Source: T1Sed10-49 sp046498405
GTDB taxonomy: Bacteria; Actinomycetota; Nitriliruptoria; Euzebyales; Egibacteraceae
DNA: 13,279 nucleotides
Assembly: GCA_046498405.1 (NCBI GenBank)
Contig: JAWOAS010000031.1
Coordinates: forward strand, 1 to 13,279
Reading direction: 5' to 3'
In this document: positions 1-7,240 of the stretch, piece by piece
Layout: every line of letters starts with the position of its first letter
How positions within the stretch are numbered: position 1 is the first letter of the stretch
Program-made: the position numbers and the translations under genes
Notes under the pieces: generated by a model
Told to the model about the DNA's origin: nothing
Databases searched by the model: none
Seen by the model: the letters and a program-made list of their open reading frames with translations, nothing else

Positions 1-1356
1 GACGAGGGCGAGCTGCGCGTACGCGGTGAACCGACGGCCTTCCGCTCCTCGGCCGACGCGATCGCCGCGGGCATCGGGATGGTCCACCAGCACTTCCAGC
101 TCATCCCCGTCCTCAGCGTCTGGGAGAACGTCGTCCTCGGCGCCGAGCTCACGAGGGGCCCGATGCTCGACCGCGCCGCCGCCCGCACCCGCGTCGCCGA
201 ACTCAGCGAGCAGTACGGCCTGGCCGTCGACCCCGACGCACGCACCGGCGACCTCTCCGTCGGCGCCCAGCAGCGCGTCGAGCTCTTGAAGGCGCTCTAC
301 CGCGACGCCGACATCCTCATCCTCGACGAGCCCACCGCCGTGCTCACCCCGCAGGAGGTCGACGGCTTCTTCGAGGTCGTACGCAGCCTCCTCGACCGCG
401 GGATCTCCATCGTCTTCATCACCCACAAGCTGCGCGAGGTCCTCGCCGTGGCCGACGAGATCACCGTCCTGCGGGGCGGCCGGGTCGCCGGCACCGCCGA
501 CCCCGCCACGGCGACCCAGGCCTCGCTGGCCGGGCTCATGGTCGGCCGGGAGGTCGTCTTCGGCGTCGAGAAGACCCCGGCCAGCCCCGGCGAGGTCGTG
601 CTGGCCACCGAGGGCCTGACCGTCACCGACGACCGTGGGGTGGCGATGGTGCGCGGCCTCGACCTCGACGTGCGCGCCGGGGAGATCCTCGGCGTCGCCG
701 GCGTCGAGGGCAACGGCCAGCGCGAGCTCGTCGAGGCGCTCACCGGCATCCGCCAGCCGCGGTCGGGGCGCATCACCATCGCCGGTCGCGACATGACCCG
801 CGCCACGCCGCGGCAGATCGCCGACGCCGGCGTCGGCCACGTCCCGGAGGACCGCGCCAAGGACGGGCTCGTCGCGAGCTACCCCCTCGACGACAACCTC
901 GTGCTCAACGCCTACCACCGCCAGCCCTTCAGCCGGCGCCTCGTGATGCGCCGGGGCCCGATCCGCGAGCACGCCGAGCGCCTCATCGCCGACTACGACG
1001 TGCGGGCGCCCTCGGCGGCGGTGCCCGCGGGCACGCTGTCGGGCGGCAACCAGCAGAAGCTCGTCGTCGCCCGCGAGCTCTCCCGCGACCTCGACCTCCT
1101 CATCGTCGCCCAGCCCACGCGCGGCCTCGACGTCGGCTCGATCGAGTTCATCCACCGCCAGATCGTCGCCCGGCGCGACGACGGCATCGCCGTGCTGCTC
1201 GTCAGCGCCGAGCTCGACGAGATCCTCAACCTCGCCGACCGCATCGGCGTGCTCTACCGGGGGCGCTTCGCCGACGTCGTCGACCGCGCCGAGGCGACCC
1301 GCGAGAGCCTCGGCCTGCTCATGGCCGGTGGACGCGCCACCGAGGAGGTCGCCTGA
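1..1356 (+). CDS. Sugar/nucleoside-type ABC importer, two-domain ATP-binding protein (5' end missing)
   Basis: This cytoplasmic ATPase powers a BmpA-type importer, probably for nucleosides, together with the two permeases that follow. The frame is open from base 1, so the start and the Walker A of the first domain lie outside the window; 451 codons remain. In the fragment, the first domain has the Q-loop MVHQHF (27-32), signature LSVGAQQ (85-91), Walker B LILDEP (106-111) and H-loop His 142. The second domain has GVEGNGQRE (234-242) where Walker A should be, signature LSGGNQQK (346-353) and VAQPTRGLD as Walker B. The Lys-less Walker A and the AQPTRGLD box are usual in the second domain of RbsA/YufO-like ATPases, so this is not decay. 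The stop overlaps the next start by one base (TGATG). A substrate-binding lipoprotein gene is expected upstream. The family is secure; nucleoside as substrate is inferred from the family and the paired permeases. Confidence 0.93.
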   Translation, partial: DEGELRVRGEPTAFRSSADAIAAGIGMVHQHFQLIPVLSVWENVVLGAELTRGPMLDRAAARTRVAELSEQYGLAVDPDARTGDLSVGAQQRVELLKALYRDADILILDEPTAVLTPQEVDGFFEVVRSLLDRGISIVFITHKLREVLAVADEITVLRGGRVAGTADPATATQASLAGLMVGREVVFGVEKTPASPGEVVLATEGLTVTDDRGVAMVRGLDLDVRAGEILGVAGVEGNGQRELVEALTGIRQPRSGRITIAGRDMTRATPRQIADAGVGHVPEDRAKDGLVASYPLDDNLVLNAYHRQPFSRRLVMRRGPIREHAERLIADYDVRAPSAAVPAGTLSGGNQQKLVVARELSRDLDLLIVAQPTRGLDVGSIEFIHRQIVARRDDGIAVLLVSAELDEILNLADRIGVLYRGRFADVVDRAEATRESLGLLMAGGRATEEVA

Positions 1357-2546
1357 TGGCCGCTGGTGAGGGCAGGGGCGGGCTCCCCCCGGAGGACGAC
1401 GCCGGAGGGCCGGGTCGTGGCGGCGCCGCGGCGCTGCTCGAGACCTACCACCGTCTCGCGCCGGTCACCGTCCCCCTCTACGCGCTCCTGCTCGCCCTCG
1501 TCGTCGGCGCGGTCATCATGGTCGTCGCCGGGGCCAACCCCCTCGAGGCCTACGCGGCGCTCTTCGCCGGCGCCTTCGGCAACCCCGAGCGGCTCGTGCG
1601 CACGCTCGTGCGCTCGACGCCCTACGTCGTCGCCGGCATCGCCGTGGCCGTGGCCTACCGCGCGGGGCTGTTCAACATCGGCGTCGAGGGGCAGCTGCTC
1701 ATCGGTGGGCTCACCGGGGTCTGGGTCGGGACGATGGGCGCGCTCGCGGGGCTGCCGGCGATCCTCTTCGTGCCGGTCGTGCTCCTCGCCGGCGCGGTCG
1801 GCGGCGCGCTGTGGGCGGGCATCCCCGGCGTGCTCAAGGCCCGCACCGGCGCCCACGAGGTCATCGTCACGATCATGCTCAACGCGATCGCCCTGCGCCT
1901 CGTCGACTGGATCGTGACCTCGCGGGAGCCGATGCTGCTCATCGACCCCGACGCCTCGACGCCGCGGACCCCCGACATCCTGCCCGCAGGGCAGCTGCCC
2001 GACCTCGTCGCCGGCACGGCCCTGCCCGTCGGCCTCCTCCTCGCCGTCGTCATCGCCGCCGGCGCGTGGTACCTCGTGTCGCGCTCGACCCTCGGCTTCC
2101 AGATCCGGACCGTCGGGACGAACCCCTCGGCGGCACGCTACGCGGGGATGAGCGTGCCGCGGATCATCGTCGTGTCGATGCTCATCTCCGGCGCGGTCGC
2201 CGGCATCGGCGGGATCATCGCCGTCAACGCCGGGGACAGCGCGCACCTGACCCCGGGCCTGCTGCGCAACATCGGCTTCGACGGGATCGCGATCGCGCTC
2301 ATTGCCCGGGGCAACCCGCTCGCGGTCATCCCCGCCGCGCTGCTGTGGGGCAGCCTGCTCTCGGGCGCCCCGCTCATGCAGGTCCAGGCCGACCTGTCCA
2401 TCGACCTCGTCCGCATCGTCCAGGCCAGCGTCATCCTCTTCGTCGCCGGCGACATGATCGTGCGGACGCTCTTCCGCATCCGACCCGAACGCGGGGCCGC
2501 GGGCTCGCCGACCCCCGCGGCGACCGGGTGGGGGGGTCAGACCTGA
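1356..2546 (+). CDS. ABC importer permease, BmpA/nucleoside type, subunit 1
   Basis: This is an integral membrane permease of the BPD_transp_2 family, equivalent to YufP/NupP, and pairs with the downstream permease to form the channel. It has 396 residues. After a Gly-rich cytoplasmic N-terminus (about 1-30) come hydrophobic segments starting near residues 39, 88, 113 and 134, with more in the second half. The family loop YRAGLFNIGVEGQ lies at 101-113 and the conserved ARTGAHEVIVTIMLN stretch at about 162-176, where coupling to the ATPase is expected. The ATG overlaps the ATPase stop by one base, and its own stop overlaps the next ATG in the same way, so the three genes should be translationally coupled. 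The same stretch is open in other frames, but only this frame gives a membrane protein with family motifs. The substrate is probably a nucleoside, but a purine base or another small molecule cannot be excluded. Confidence 0.93.
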   Translation: MAAGEGRGGLPPEDDAGGPGRGGAAALLETYHRLAPVTVPLYALLLALVVGAVIMVVAGANPLEAYAALFAGAFGNPERLVRTLVRSTPYVVAGIAVAVAYRAGLFNIGVEGQLLIGGLTGVWVGTMGALAGLPAILFVPVVLLAGAVGGALWAGIPGVLKARTGAHEVIVTIMLNAIALRLVDWIVTSREPMLLIDPDASTPRTPDILPAGQLPDLVAGTALPVGLLLAVVIAAGAWYLVSRSTLGFQIRTVGTNPSAARYAGMSVPRIIVVSMLISGAVAGIGGIIAVNAGDSAHLTPGLLRNIGFDGIAIALIARGNPLAVIPAALLWGSLLSGAPLMQVQADLSIDLVRIVQASVILFVAGDMIVRTLFRIRPERGAAGSPTPAATGWGGQT

Positions 2547-3880
2547 TGGCCCAGGACACCGCCACCTCCCGCGTCGAGGAGCGCGAGCCCGAGGTCGTCA
2601 TCGACCCCGCCCCGGGCGGGCGCACGGGCTTGTCGCGCCTCGAGATCATCGGCGGGCTCTACCTCGTCGTGGGCCTTGCGCTGGCCTGGCTCGGGTCGCA
2701 GCTGCCGAGCGACGCGGTCTCGCTGCAGTTCGGCGTCGGCGCGATCGCCCCGGGCCTCGACCTCGACCCCGCGGTCGCGGTGCCGGTGCTCGCCGGGCTC
2801 ATCGCCGCCTCCGGCGTGGCCGGGCTCCTCGACCGGCGCCTGCCGCAGGCCGCCGTGCCGGCCCTCGTCGGCGGGACCGTCCTCGTCGTGCCGCTCGTGC
2901 TCATCGCGACGCTGTCGCAGTCGGGCACCCCCCAGACCAACGTCATCACCTTGCTCGGGGAGTCGCTGCGGCTGGCGACCCCGATCGCGCTCGGGGCCCT
3001 TGCGGGGCTGTTCTGCGAGCGCTCGGGCATCATCAACATCGGCATCGAGGGGATGATGCTCGCCGGCGCGGGCATCGGCTTCGTCTTCTACGGCCTCGTC
3101 GGGCAGGCCGCCGGCGGCTGGCCGCTCTACGCCGCGGTCGTCGTCGCGGTGGCCACCGGCGGGATGATGGCCGCCCTGCACGCGGTGATGACGATCACCT
3201 TCCGGGTCGACCAGATCGTCTCCGGTGTGGCGATCAACCTCCTCGCGATCGGGATCACGAGCTTCCTGCGCCGGCAGGTCATCATCCCCGAGGGCCTCGG
3301 CGGAGGGGTCACGCTGCCCTCGATCGACCTGCCCGGCCTGTCGTCCCTGCCCGTGCTCGGGCGGCTCTTCGTCGGCCAGCCGGTCTTCCTGTCGATGTTC
3401 GTGATCTTCGTGCTCGTCCAGGTGGTGCTCTTCCGCTCGGCCTGGGGCCTGCGGGTGCGCTCGGTCGGGGAGAACGCCCACGCGAGCGAGACGCTGGGCA
3501 TCAACGTCGTCAAGACCCGCTACCAGGCGGTGATCATCGGGGGGCTGCTCGCCGGGCTCGCCGGCGCGTGGTTCTCCCTGGAGACCGTCGGGACCTTCGA
3601 CGACGTCATGACCAACGGCACGGGGTTCATCGCCCTGGCCGCGCTCATCTTCGGCAAGTGGCGGCCCTGGCCGGCCTTCGGCGGCGCGGTCCTCTTCGGC
3701 TTCAGCGAGGCCTTCGGCGCCCGCCTGCAGCTGCTCGGCGCCGAGGTCGCCGGCTACCCGATCCCCGCGCAGTTCCTCCAGTCGCTGCCGTTCGTCGTGA
3801 CGATCATCGTCCTCGCCGGCGCGATCGGCCGCGCCGTGCCGCCCGCCGACGTCGGCAAGCCCTACGAGCGCTCGCGCTGA
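2546..3880 (+). CDS. ABC importer permease, BmpA/nucleoside type, subunit 2
   Basis: This is the second membrane subunit, equivalent to YufQ/NupQ, with 444 residues. The frame stays open upstream to 1811 inside the previous permease, but that stretch is Arg/Pro-rich shadow sequence; the ATG in the TGATG overlap at 2546 is the sensible start. The core permease begins near residue 140, with FCERSGIINIGIEGMML (156-172) as the family motif, followed by the FRVDQIVSGVAINLLAIGI region. Ahead of it lies an extra section of about 125 residues with three likely membrane segments (about 33-50, 75-95 and 103-122). YufQ-like proteins are often near 320 residues, so this one is long at the N-terminus; longer versions also seem common in actinobacteria. 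It ends the operon. The downstream neighbour is pyruvate kinase, not the cytidine deaminase or phosphorylase genes often found next to such importers. Confidence 0.92.
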   Translation: MAQDTATSRVEEREPEVVIDPAPGGRTGLSRLEIIGGLYLVVGLALAWLGSQLPSDAVSLQFGVGAIAPGLDLDPAVAVPVLAGLIAASGVAGLLDRRLPQAAVPALVGGTVLVVPLVLIATLSQSGTPQTNVITLLGESLRLATPIALGALAGLFCERSGIINIGIEGMMLAGAGIGFVFYGLVGQAAGGWPLYAAVVVAVATGGMMAALHAVMTITFRVDQIVSGVAINLLAIGITSFLRRQVIIPEGLGGGVTLPSIDLPGLSSLPVLGRLFVGQPVFLSMFVIFVLVQVVLFRSAWGLRVRSVGENAHASETLGINVVKTRYQAVIIGGLLAGLAGAWFSLETVGTFDDVMTNGTGFIALAALIFGKWRPWPAFGGAVLFGFSEAFGARLQLLGAEVAGYPIPAQFLQSLPFVVTIIVLAGAIGRAVPPADVGKPYERSR

Positions 3881-3884
3881 GCCG

Positions 3885-3911
3885 GCTCGGCGCTAGCATG
3901 CGGCGCCGAGC
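3885..3911 (+). terminator. Hairpin between the transporter operon and pyruvate kinase, possible terminator
   Basis: A perfect 9-bp stem pairs 3885-3893 (GCTCGGCGC) with 3903-3911 (GCGCCGAGC) around a 9-nt loop. It begins five bases after the permease stop. There is no T-run, which is usual for GC-rich actinobacterial terminators. The loop contains TAGCAT (3894-3899), a fair -10-like hexamer about 45 bases before the pyk start, so the element could be a terminator, part of the pyk promoter, or both. No convincing -35 is visible. Confidence 0.45.
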
Positions 3912-3943
3912 GCGGTAGCGACCGACGAGGCGAGGAGCGTCCC

Positions 3944-5392
3944 GTGCGACGAGCGAAGATCGTGGCGACGCTGGGGCCCGCGCTCGACGACCGCGACACC
4001 CTGCGGGCCGCCCTCGAGGCCGGCATCGACGTCGTGCGGCTGAACTTCAGCCACGGCAGCCACGACGACCACGTCCGGCGCCTCGAGATGGTGCGCGAGC
4101 TCGCCGTCGAGCTCGGACGCAACGTTGGCAGCCTCGCCGACCTCCAGGGCCCGAAGATCCGCCTCGGCACGCTGCCGCCCGAGGGGCTCGAGCTCGTCAC
4201 CGGCAGCGAGGTCTTCCTCCAGCCCGGCGCCGAGGAGCTCGCCACCTACGAGAGCGAGGGCCAGGTCGCGCTGCCGGTCGTCTACGAGGCGCTCGCCGAC
4301 GACGTCGGGCAGGGCGCCCTCGTCCTCGTCGCCGACGGCTCGGTCCGCCTGCTCGTCACGCGGGTCGCCGGCGGCGGGGTGTGGGCGCGGGTCGTGGCCG
4401 GCGGGCAGGTCGGCTCGAAGAAGGGCGTGAACCTGCCCGGGGTCGACGTGAGCGCGGCGAGCCTGACCGAGAAGGACGTCGAGGACCTCGGCCTCGCGAT
4501 CGACATGGGGGTGGACTGGCTCGCGCTGTCGTTCGTGCGCAAGCCCGAGGACCCCGAGACCGCCCGGCGGCTCGTCGCCGAGCTCGACAGCGACACCCCG
4601 ATCGTCTCGAAGCTCGAGCGCCCCGAGGCCGTCGACCGCCTCGGCGAGCTCGTCGAGGCCAGCGACGCGGTCATGGTCGCCCGCGGCGACCTCGGCGTCG
4701 AGATCGGCCCCGAGCGCGTGCCGGCGATCCAGAAGGAGATCATCTACCGCGCCAACGCCGCGGCCAAGCCGGTCATCACCGCCACGGAGATGCTCGAGAG
4801 CATGATCACCTCGCCGCGCGCCACGCGCGCGGAGGCCTCCGACGTCGCCAACGCGATCTTCGACGGCACCGACGCGGTGATGCTCTCCGGCGAGACCGCC
4901 GCGGGGCGCTACCCCGTCGAGGCGGTGCGGACGATGGCGCAGATCATCGAGGTCGCCGAGGCCTCGCCCCACCTCGTGCACCCCCGGCCGGAGTGGCGCG
5001 GGCCCGACACCGAGACGAAGGTCGCCCGGGTCGTCGCCGAGGCCGCGGTGCAGGTCGCCAGCGACGTCGGCGCGCGGGCGATCGTCGTCTACTCGATCAG
5101 CGGCGCCTCGATCCAGGTCGTGAGCACCTTCCGCCCGCCGGCGCCGCTGCTCGGGCTGACCCCCGTGGAGTCGACGCGGGCGCGCACCGCGCTGATGTGG
5201 GGTGCCGAGGCCGCGCTCGTGCCGCTCAAGGAGCAGCAGGCCGACCTCTTCGCCACCGCCGAGCGGGTGCTGCTCGACGGCAAGTGGGTCGGCCATGGCG
5301 ACAAGGTCGTCATCGTCTCGGGCCGCCCCGGGGGCGCCGGCTCGACGAACCGCATCATGGTCCATCGCATCGGCGATCCCGTGCAGGTCTGA
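3944..5392 (+). CDS. pyk: Pyruvate kinase
   Basis: This enzyme converts phosphoenolpyruvate and ADP to pyruvate and ATP, the last step of glycolysis, in the cytoplasm. It has 482 residues, the usual length. The GTG start follows GAGGAG (3932-3937) with 6 nt of spacing, and the protein begins directly with the family sequence RRAKIVATLGPA. Other motifs are VVRLNFSHGS (30-39), LQGPKIRLG (67-75), the signature IVSKLERPEAV with catalytic Lys223 and metal ligand Glu225, ARGDLGVE with Asp249, and the long helix stretch MLESMITSPRATRAEASDVA. The B domain lies between about 75 and 170 and the C-terminal regulatory domain after about 350. Lys71 takes the place of the Glu (rabbit Glu117) that marks K+-dependent enzymes, so K+-independent catalysis is predicted. 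It is probably transcribed alone, as a hairpin separates it from the transporter, and it converges on the MarR-type gene. Confidence 0.97.
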   Translation: MRRAKIVATLGPALDDRDTLRAALEAGIDVVRLNFSHGSHDDHVRRLEMVRELAVELGRNVGSLADLQGPKIRLGTLPPEGLELVTGSEVFLQPGAEELATYESEGQVALPVVYEALADDVGQGALVLVADGSVRLLVTRVAGGGVWARVVAGGQVGSKKGVNLPGVDVSAASLTEKDVEDLGLAIDMGVDWLALSFVRKPEDPETARRLVAELDSDTPIVSKLERPEAVDRLGELVEASDAVMVARGDLGVEIGPERVPAIQKEIIYRANAAAKPVITATEMLESMITSPRATRAEASDVANAIFDGTDAVMLSGETAAGRYPVEAVRTMAQIIEVAEASPHLVHPRPEWRGPDTETKVARVVAEAAVQVASDVGARAIVVYSISGASIQVVSTFRPPAPLLGLTPVESTRARTALMWGAEAALVPLKEQQADLFATAERVLLDGKWVGHGDKVVIVSGRPGGAGSTNRIMVHRIGDPVQV

Positions 5393-5401
5393 GCCCGGCG
5401 G

Positions 5402-5962
5402 TCAGCCGTCCTCGTCGAGGTGGGCGGGTGTGGCGCCCGCGACCTTGCGCAGCAGGGTGACGAGCGTGGCGAGCTCGTCGTCGGACAGCGCGGCGAAGAC
5501 CGCGTTCTGGCGCGCGTAGTGCTCGGGGTAGTGCGCCTCGAGCAGGGCGACGGCTACCTCGGTGAGCGCGATGAGGACGCGGCGCCGGTCGCGCGGGTGA
5601 CGACGCCGCTCGACGAGGCCCTTGCCCTCGAGGGTGTCGATGAGCCCGGTCACCGACGGCCGGCTCAGCAGCAGGCGCTCGGCGATCTCGCAGGGCTCGA
5701 GCTCGCGCCCCGGGGTGTTGCGCAGCGCCTGGAGGACGTTGAAGCCGCTGGGGGAGAGGTCGACGGCGCGCAGCTCGTCGGCCTGGTCGGCCAGGGCCGC
5801 GCTCGAGGCCCGCAGCAGCCAGATGAGCGCCTGGATGACGAGCGGTCTCGCCTCGGGGTGGGTGGCCTCCTGCAGCGCGAGGCGCTCGAGCTCGACGGCC
5901 GGGGTGTCGGGGGCGACGGGCTGGTGGGGCACCGCCCTGCCCCCGGGGGAGGTCCCGTCCAC
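5402..5962 (-). CDS. MarR-family transcriptional regulator
   Basis: This is a winged-helix DNA-binding protein of 186 residues, expected to act as a dimer and usually as a repressor relieved by a small ligand. The DNA-binding part runs from the helix of LSPSGFNVLQALRN (about 70-82) through PCEIAERLLLSRPSVTGLID (recognition helix) to the wing RRRHPRDRRRVLIALTE (about 119-135). Flanking helices provide the dimer interface. The frame is open to 6166, but the upstream part is shadow of the neighbouring gene. The GTG at 5962 follows AGGAG (5970-5974) with 7 nt of spacing, which fixes the start. A TACACT at 5991-5996 may be a -10 of its own promoter. The stop lies 9 nt from the pyk stop, in convergent orientation. 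The ligand and targets cannot be told from the sequence; no drug-efflux or catabolic gene is adjacent. Confidence 0.9.
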   Translation of the reverse strand: MDGTSPGGRAVPHQPVAPDTPAVELERLALQEATHPEARPLVIQALIWLLRASSAALADQADELRAVDLSPSGFNVLQALRNTPGRELEPCEIAERLLLSRPSVTGLIDTLEGKGLVERRRHPRDRRRVLIALTEVAVALLEAHYPEHYARQNAVFAALSDDELATLVTLLRKVAGATPAHLDEDG

Positions 5963-5969
5963 GCACGCG

Positions 5970-5974
5970 CTCCT
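5970..5974 (-). promoter_or_regulatory. Ribosome binding site deciding the GTG start of the MarR gene
   Basis: AGGAG on the minus strand lies 7 nt upstream of the GTG at 5962. It supports this start over the longer open frame, which runs back into the SH3-like gene, and over the in-frame GTG at 5932. Confidence 0.6.
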
Positions 5975-6005
5975 GTGCTCGACCGTCCGGAGTGTAGCGG
6001 AGGGC

Positions 6006-6452
6006 TCAGCGCGGCCGACGGCGAGGCGGTGGCGGGGGCACGGCGCGCCCGGCGACGAGGTCGCCCTCGTCGATGACCGCGTGGGTGCCGTCGCGGCGCT
6101 CGATGGTGAGCACGCCGTCGCGCCAGTCGCGCAGCCAGCCGACGGCCTCGCTCTCGGTGGGCCCATCCGGCTCGGGCTCGGGCAGCCGGAAGCGCACGCT
6201 GACCCGCTCGCCGACGGCGTCGGGGCCGATGCGCACGCTCATCCGGGGTCGGCCGCGGGGCAGCGGGGTGCCGCGCCCGGGTCCCGACGCGCCCGGGCCG
6301 GCCCCGCCCCCGGCGGCCTGCCCGGCGTCGTCGTACCCGGCGTCGTCGTGCCCGGCGTCGTCGTGCCCGGCGTCGTCGTGCCCGGTGTCGTCATGCTCGG
6401 TGTCGTCGTGCCCGGCGTCGTCGTGCCCGCCGCCGCCCGGCTGCCCGCTCAT
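6006..6452 (-). CDS. Small protein with HDD pentapeptide repeats and an SH3-like domain (Rv0428c N-terminal type)
   Basis: This is a protein of 148 residues whose function is not established. Residues 10-44 are seven near-perfect pentapeptides (HDDAG, HDDTE, HDDTG, three times HDDAG, then YDDAG), followed by a Gly/Pro/Arg linker (45-70). Residues 73-142 form a small beta domain (GERVSVRFRLP ... TIERRDGTHAVIDEGDLVAGRAVPP). From memory it resembles the SH3-like domain at the N-terminus of the mycobacterial acetyltransferase Rv0428c, but no acetyltransferase follows here. The ATG at 6452 overlaps the sir2 stop (ATGA), so translation should be coupled to sir2. An internal ATG at 6242 (Met71) could give a 78-residue form with only the SH3-like domain, but I see no ribosome site in front of it. 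The His/Asp repeats look able to bind divalent metal, which fits the upstream zinc genes; that role is inference. Confidence 0.72.
   Translation of the reverse strand: MSGQPGGGGHDDAGHDDTEHDDTGHDDAGHDDAGHDDAGYDDAGQAAGGGAGPGASGPGRGTPLPRGRPRMSVRIGPDAVGERVSVRFRLPEPEPDGPTESEAVGWLRDWRDGVLTIERRDGTHAVIDEGDLVAGRAVPPPPPRRRPR
6321..6425 (-). repeat. Seven tandem copies of a 15-bp unit encoding HDDAG-like pentapeptides
   Basis: On the plus strand the unit is CCCGGCGTCGTCGTG, starting at 6321, 6336, 6351, 6366, 6381, 6396 and 6411. Four copies match this unit exactly; the others differ by one to three bases, and the first has GTA in place of GTG, giving Tyr for His. The unit is a whole number of codons, so copy-number change would keep the reading frame of the small protein. 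Confidence 0.95.
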
Positions 6453-7240
6453 GCCGAGGCCTGCCGGCGGGAGGGCAGCGCCGCGGTGACGTCGGCGAGG
6501 ACGCCACCGGCCCGGGCGCGCACGCAGACCTCGGCGACGTCGTCGAGGGGGGTGGGCTCGGCGTTGACGATTGCGAGCGGCACGCCGGCGCGCTGGGCCC
6601 GGCGGGGCAGGCTCGCGGCGGGCTCGACGGCAAGGCTCGAGCCGACGACGAGCACGAGGTCGGCGCGGTCGAGCAGGGCCGTGGCCTCCTCGAGGACACC
6701 GGGCCAGAGGTTCTGCCCGAAGCTCACCGTCGTCGTCTTGACGATCCCGCCGCAATCGGGGCAGCGCGGGTCGGCCTCGCCGGCCTCCAGGCGGGCGAAG
6801 GCCCAGGTGTGCGAGGCGCTGAAGCCGCACCCCTGCGGGGTCCCGGCACGGGGCGCGTCGCCGATGCAGGCCACCCGCCGCGTCGAGCCGTGGAGCTCGA
6901 CGACGGTCGCCGACCCGGCCTCGCCGTGGAGCCCGTCGACGTTCTGGGTCACGACCCCGGCGAGGTGGCCGGCGGCCTCGAGGTCGGCGAGGGCGAGGTG
7001 GCCGAGGTTGGGTCGCGGCGGGTCCTGCCATAGGGCGTAGCGCCGCCGCCAGGCCTCCTCGCGCAGGGCTGCCGAGGCGACGTAGCGGCGGAAGGAGAGG
7101 TCCCGCGGGTCCTCGCGGGTCCACAGCCCCTCGGAGGAGCGGAAGTCGGGGATGCCCGACTCCGTCGAGACGCCGGCGCCGGTGAAGGCCACGCCCGCCC
7201 GGGCGTCGGCGAGGAGGTCGGCCAGCGCGTCGGCGCTCAC
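6449..7240 (-). CDS. Sir2-family NAD-dependent protein deacylase
   Basis: This enzyme removes acyl groups from lysines at the expense of NAD+, giving nicotinamide and O-acyl-ADP-ribose, in the cytoplasm. It has 263 residues. The NAD-binding GAGVSTESGIPDFR lies at 21-34, TQNVDGLH at 98-105, catalytic His at 117 (ELHGS), and the late motif VVGSSLAVEPA near 198-208. The zinc ribbon uses Cys125, Cys138, Cys160 and Cys163; the first pair is 12 residues apart where most sirtuins have two to four, because of an insert rich in Gly and Pro. I see no clear Tyr-x-x-Arg pair of the CobB/SIRT5 desuccinylase type, so deacetylation is slightly favoured. The GTG start overlaps the zur stop (GTGA) and the stop overlaps the next ATG, so it is embedded in the zinc operon. 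Substrates are unknown; acetyl-CoA synthetase is a common one in other bacteria. Confidence 0.94.
   Translation of the reverse strand: MSADALADLLADARAGVAFTGAGVSTESGIPDFRSSEGLWTREDPRDLSFRRYVASAALREEAWRRRYALWQDPPRPNLGHLALADLEAAGHLAGVVTQNVDGLHGEAGSATVVELHGSTRRVACIGDAPRAGTPQGCGFSASHTWAFARLEAGEADPRCPDCGGIVKTTTVSFGQNLWPGVLEEATALLDRADLVLVVGSSLAVEPAASLPRRAQRAGVPLAIVNAEPTPLDDVAEVCVRARAGGVLADVTAALPSRRQASA

Noticed and set aside
700..1130. Degenerate Walker A (no Lys) and AQPTRGLD Walker B in the second ATPase domain as a sign of decay
   Set aside because: Both features are normal for the second domain of RbsA/YufO-type ATPases.
1254..2246. Long minus-strand open frame across the ATPase/permease junction
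   Set aside because: It is rich in Arg, Asp, Gly and His with no family motif and lies opposite clear permease sequence; such antisense frames are expected at this GC content.
3893..5365. 490-codon minus-strand open frame opposite pyk
   Set aside because: The plus strand encodes complete pyruvate kinase; the antisense product is low-complexity (His, Arg, Asp, Gly) and has no recognisable domain.
6319..6428. Short regular repeats as a CRISPR array
   Set aside because: The 15-bp units are directly adjacent with no unique spacers and are in frame within a coding region.
5622..7040. Long plus-strand frame with VVVPGV repeats
   Set aside because: The repeats are the 15-bp HDD units read from the other strand; the frame crosses the MarR, SH3-like and Sir2 genes, all of which show family motifs.
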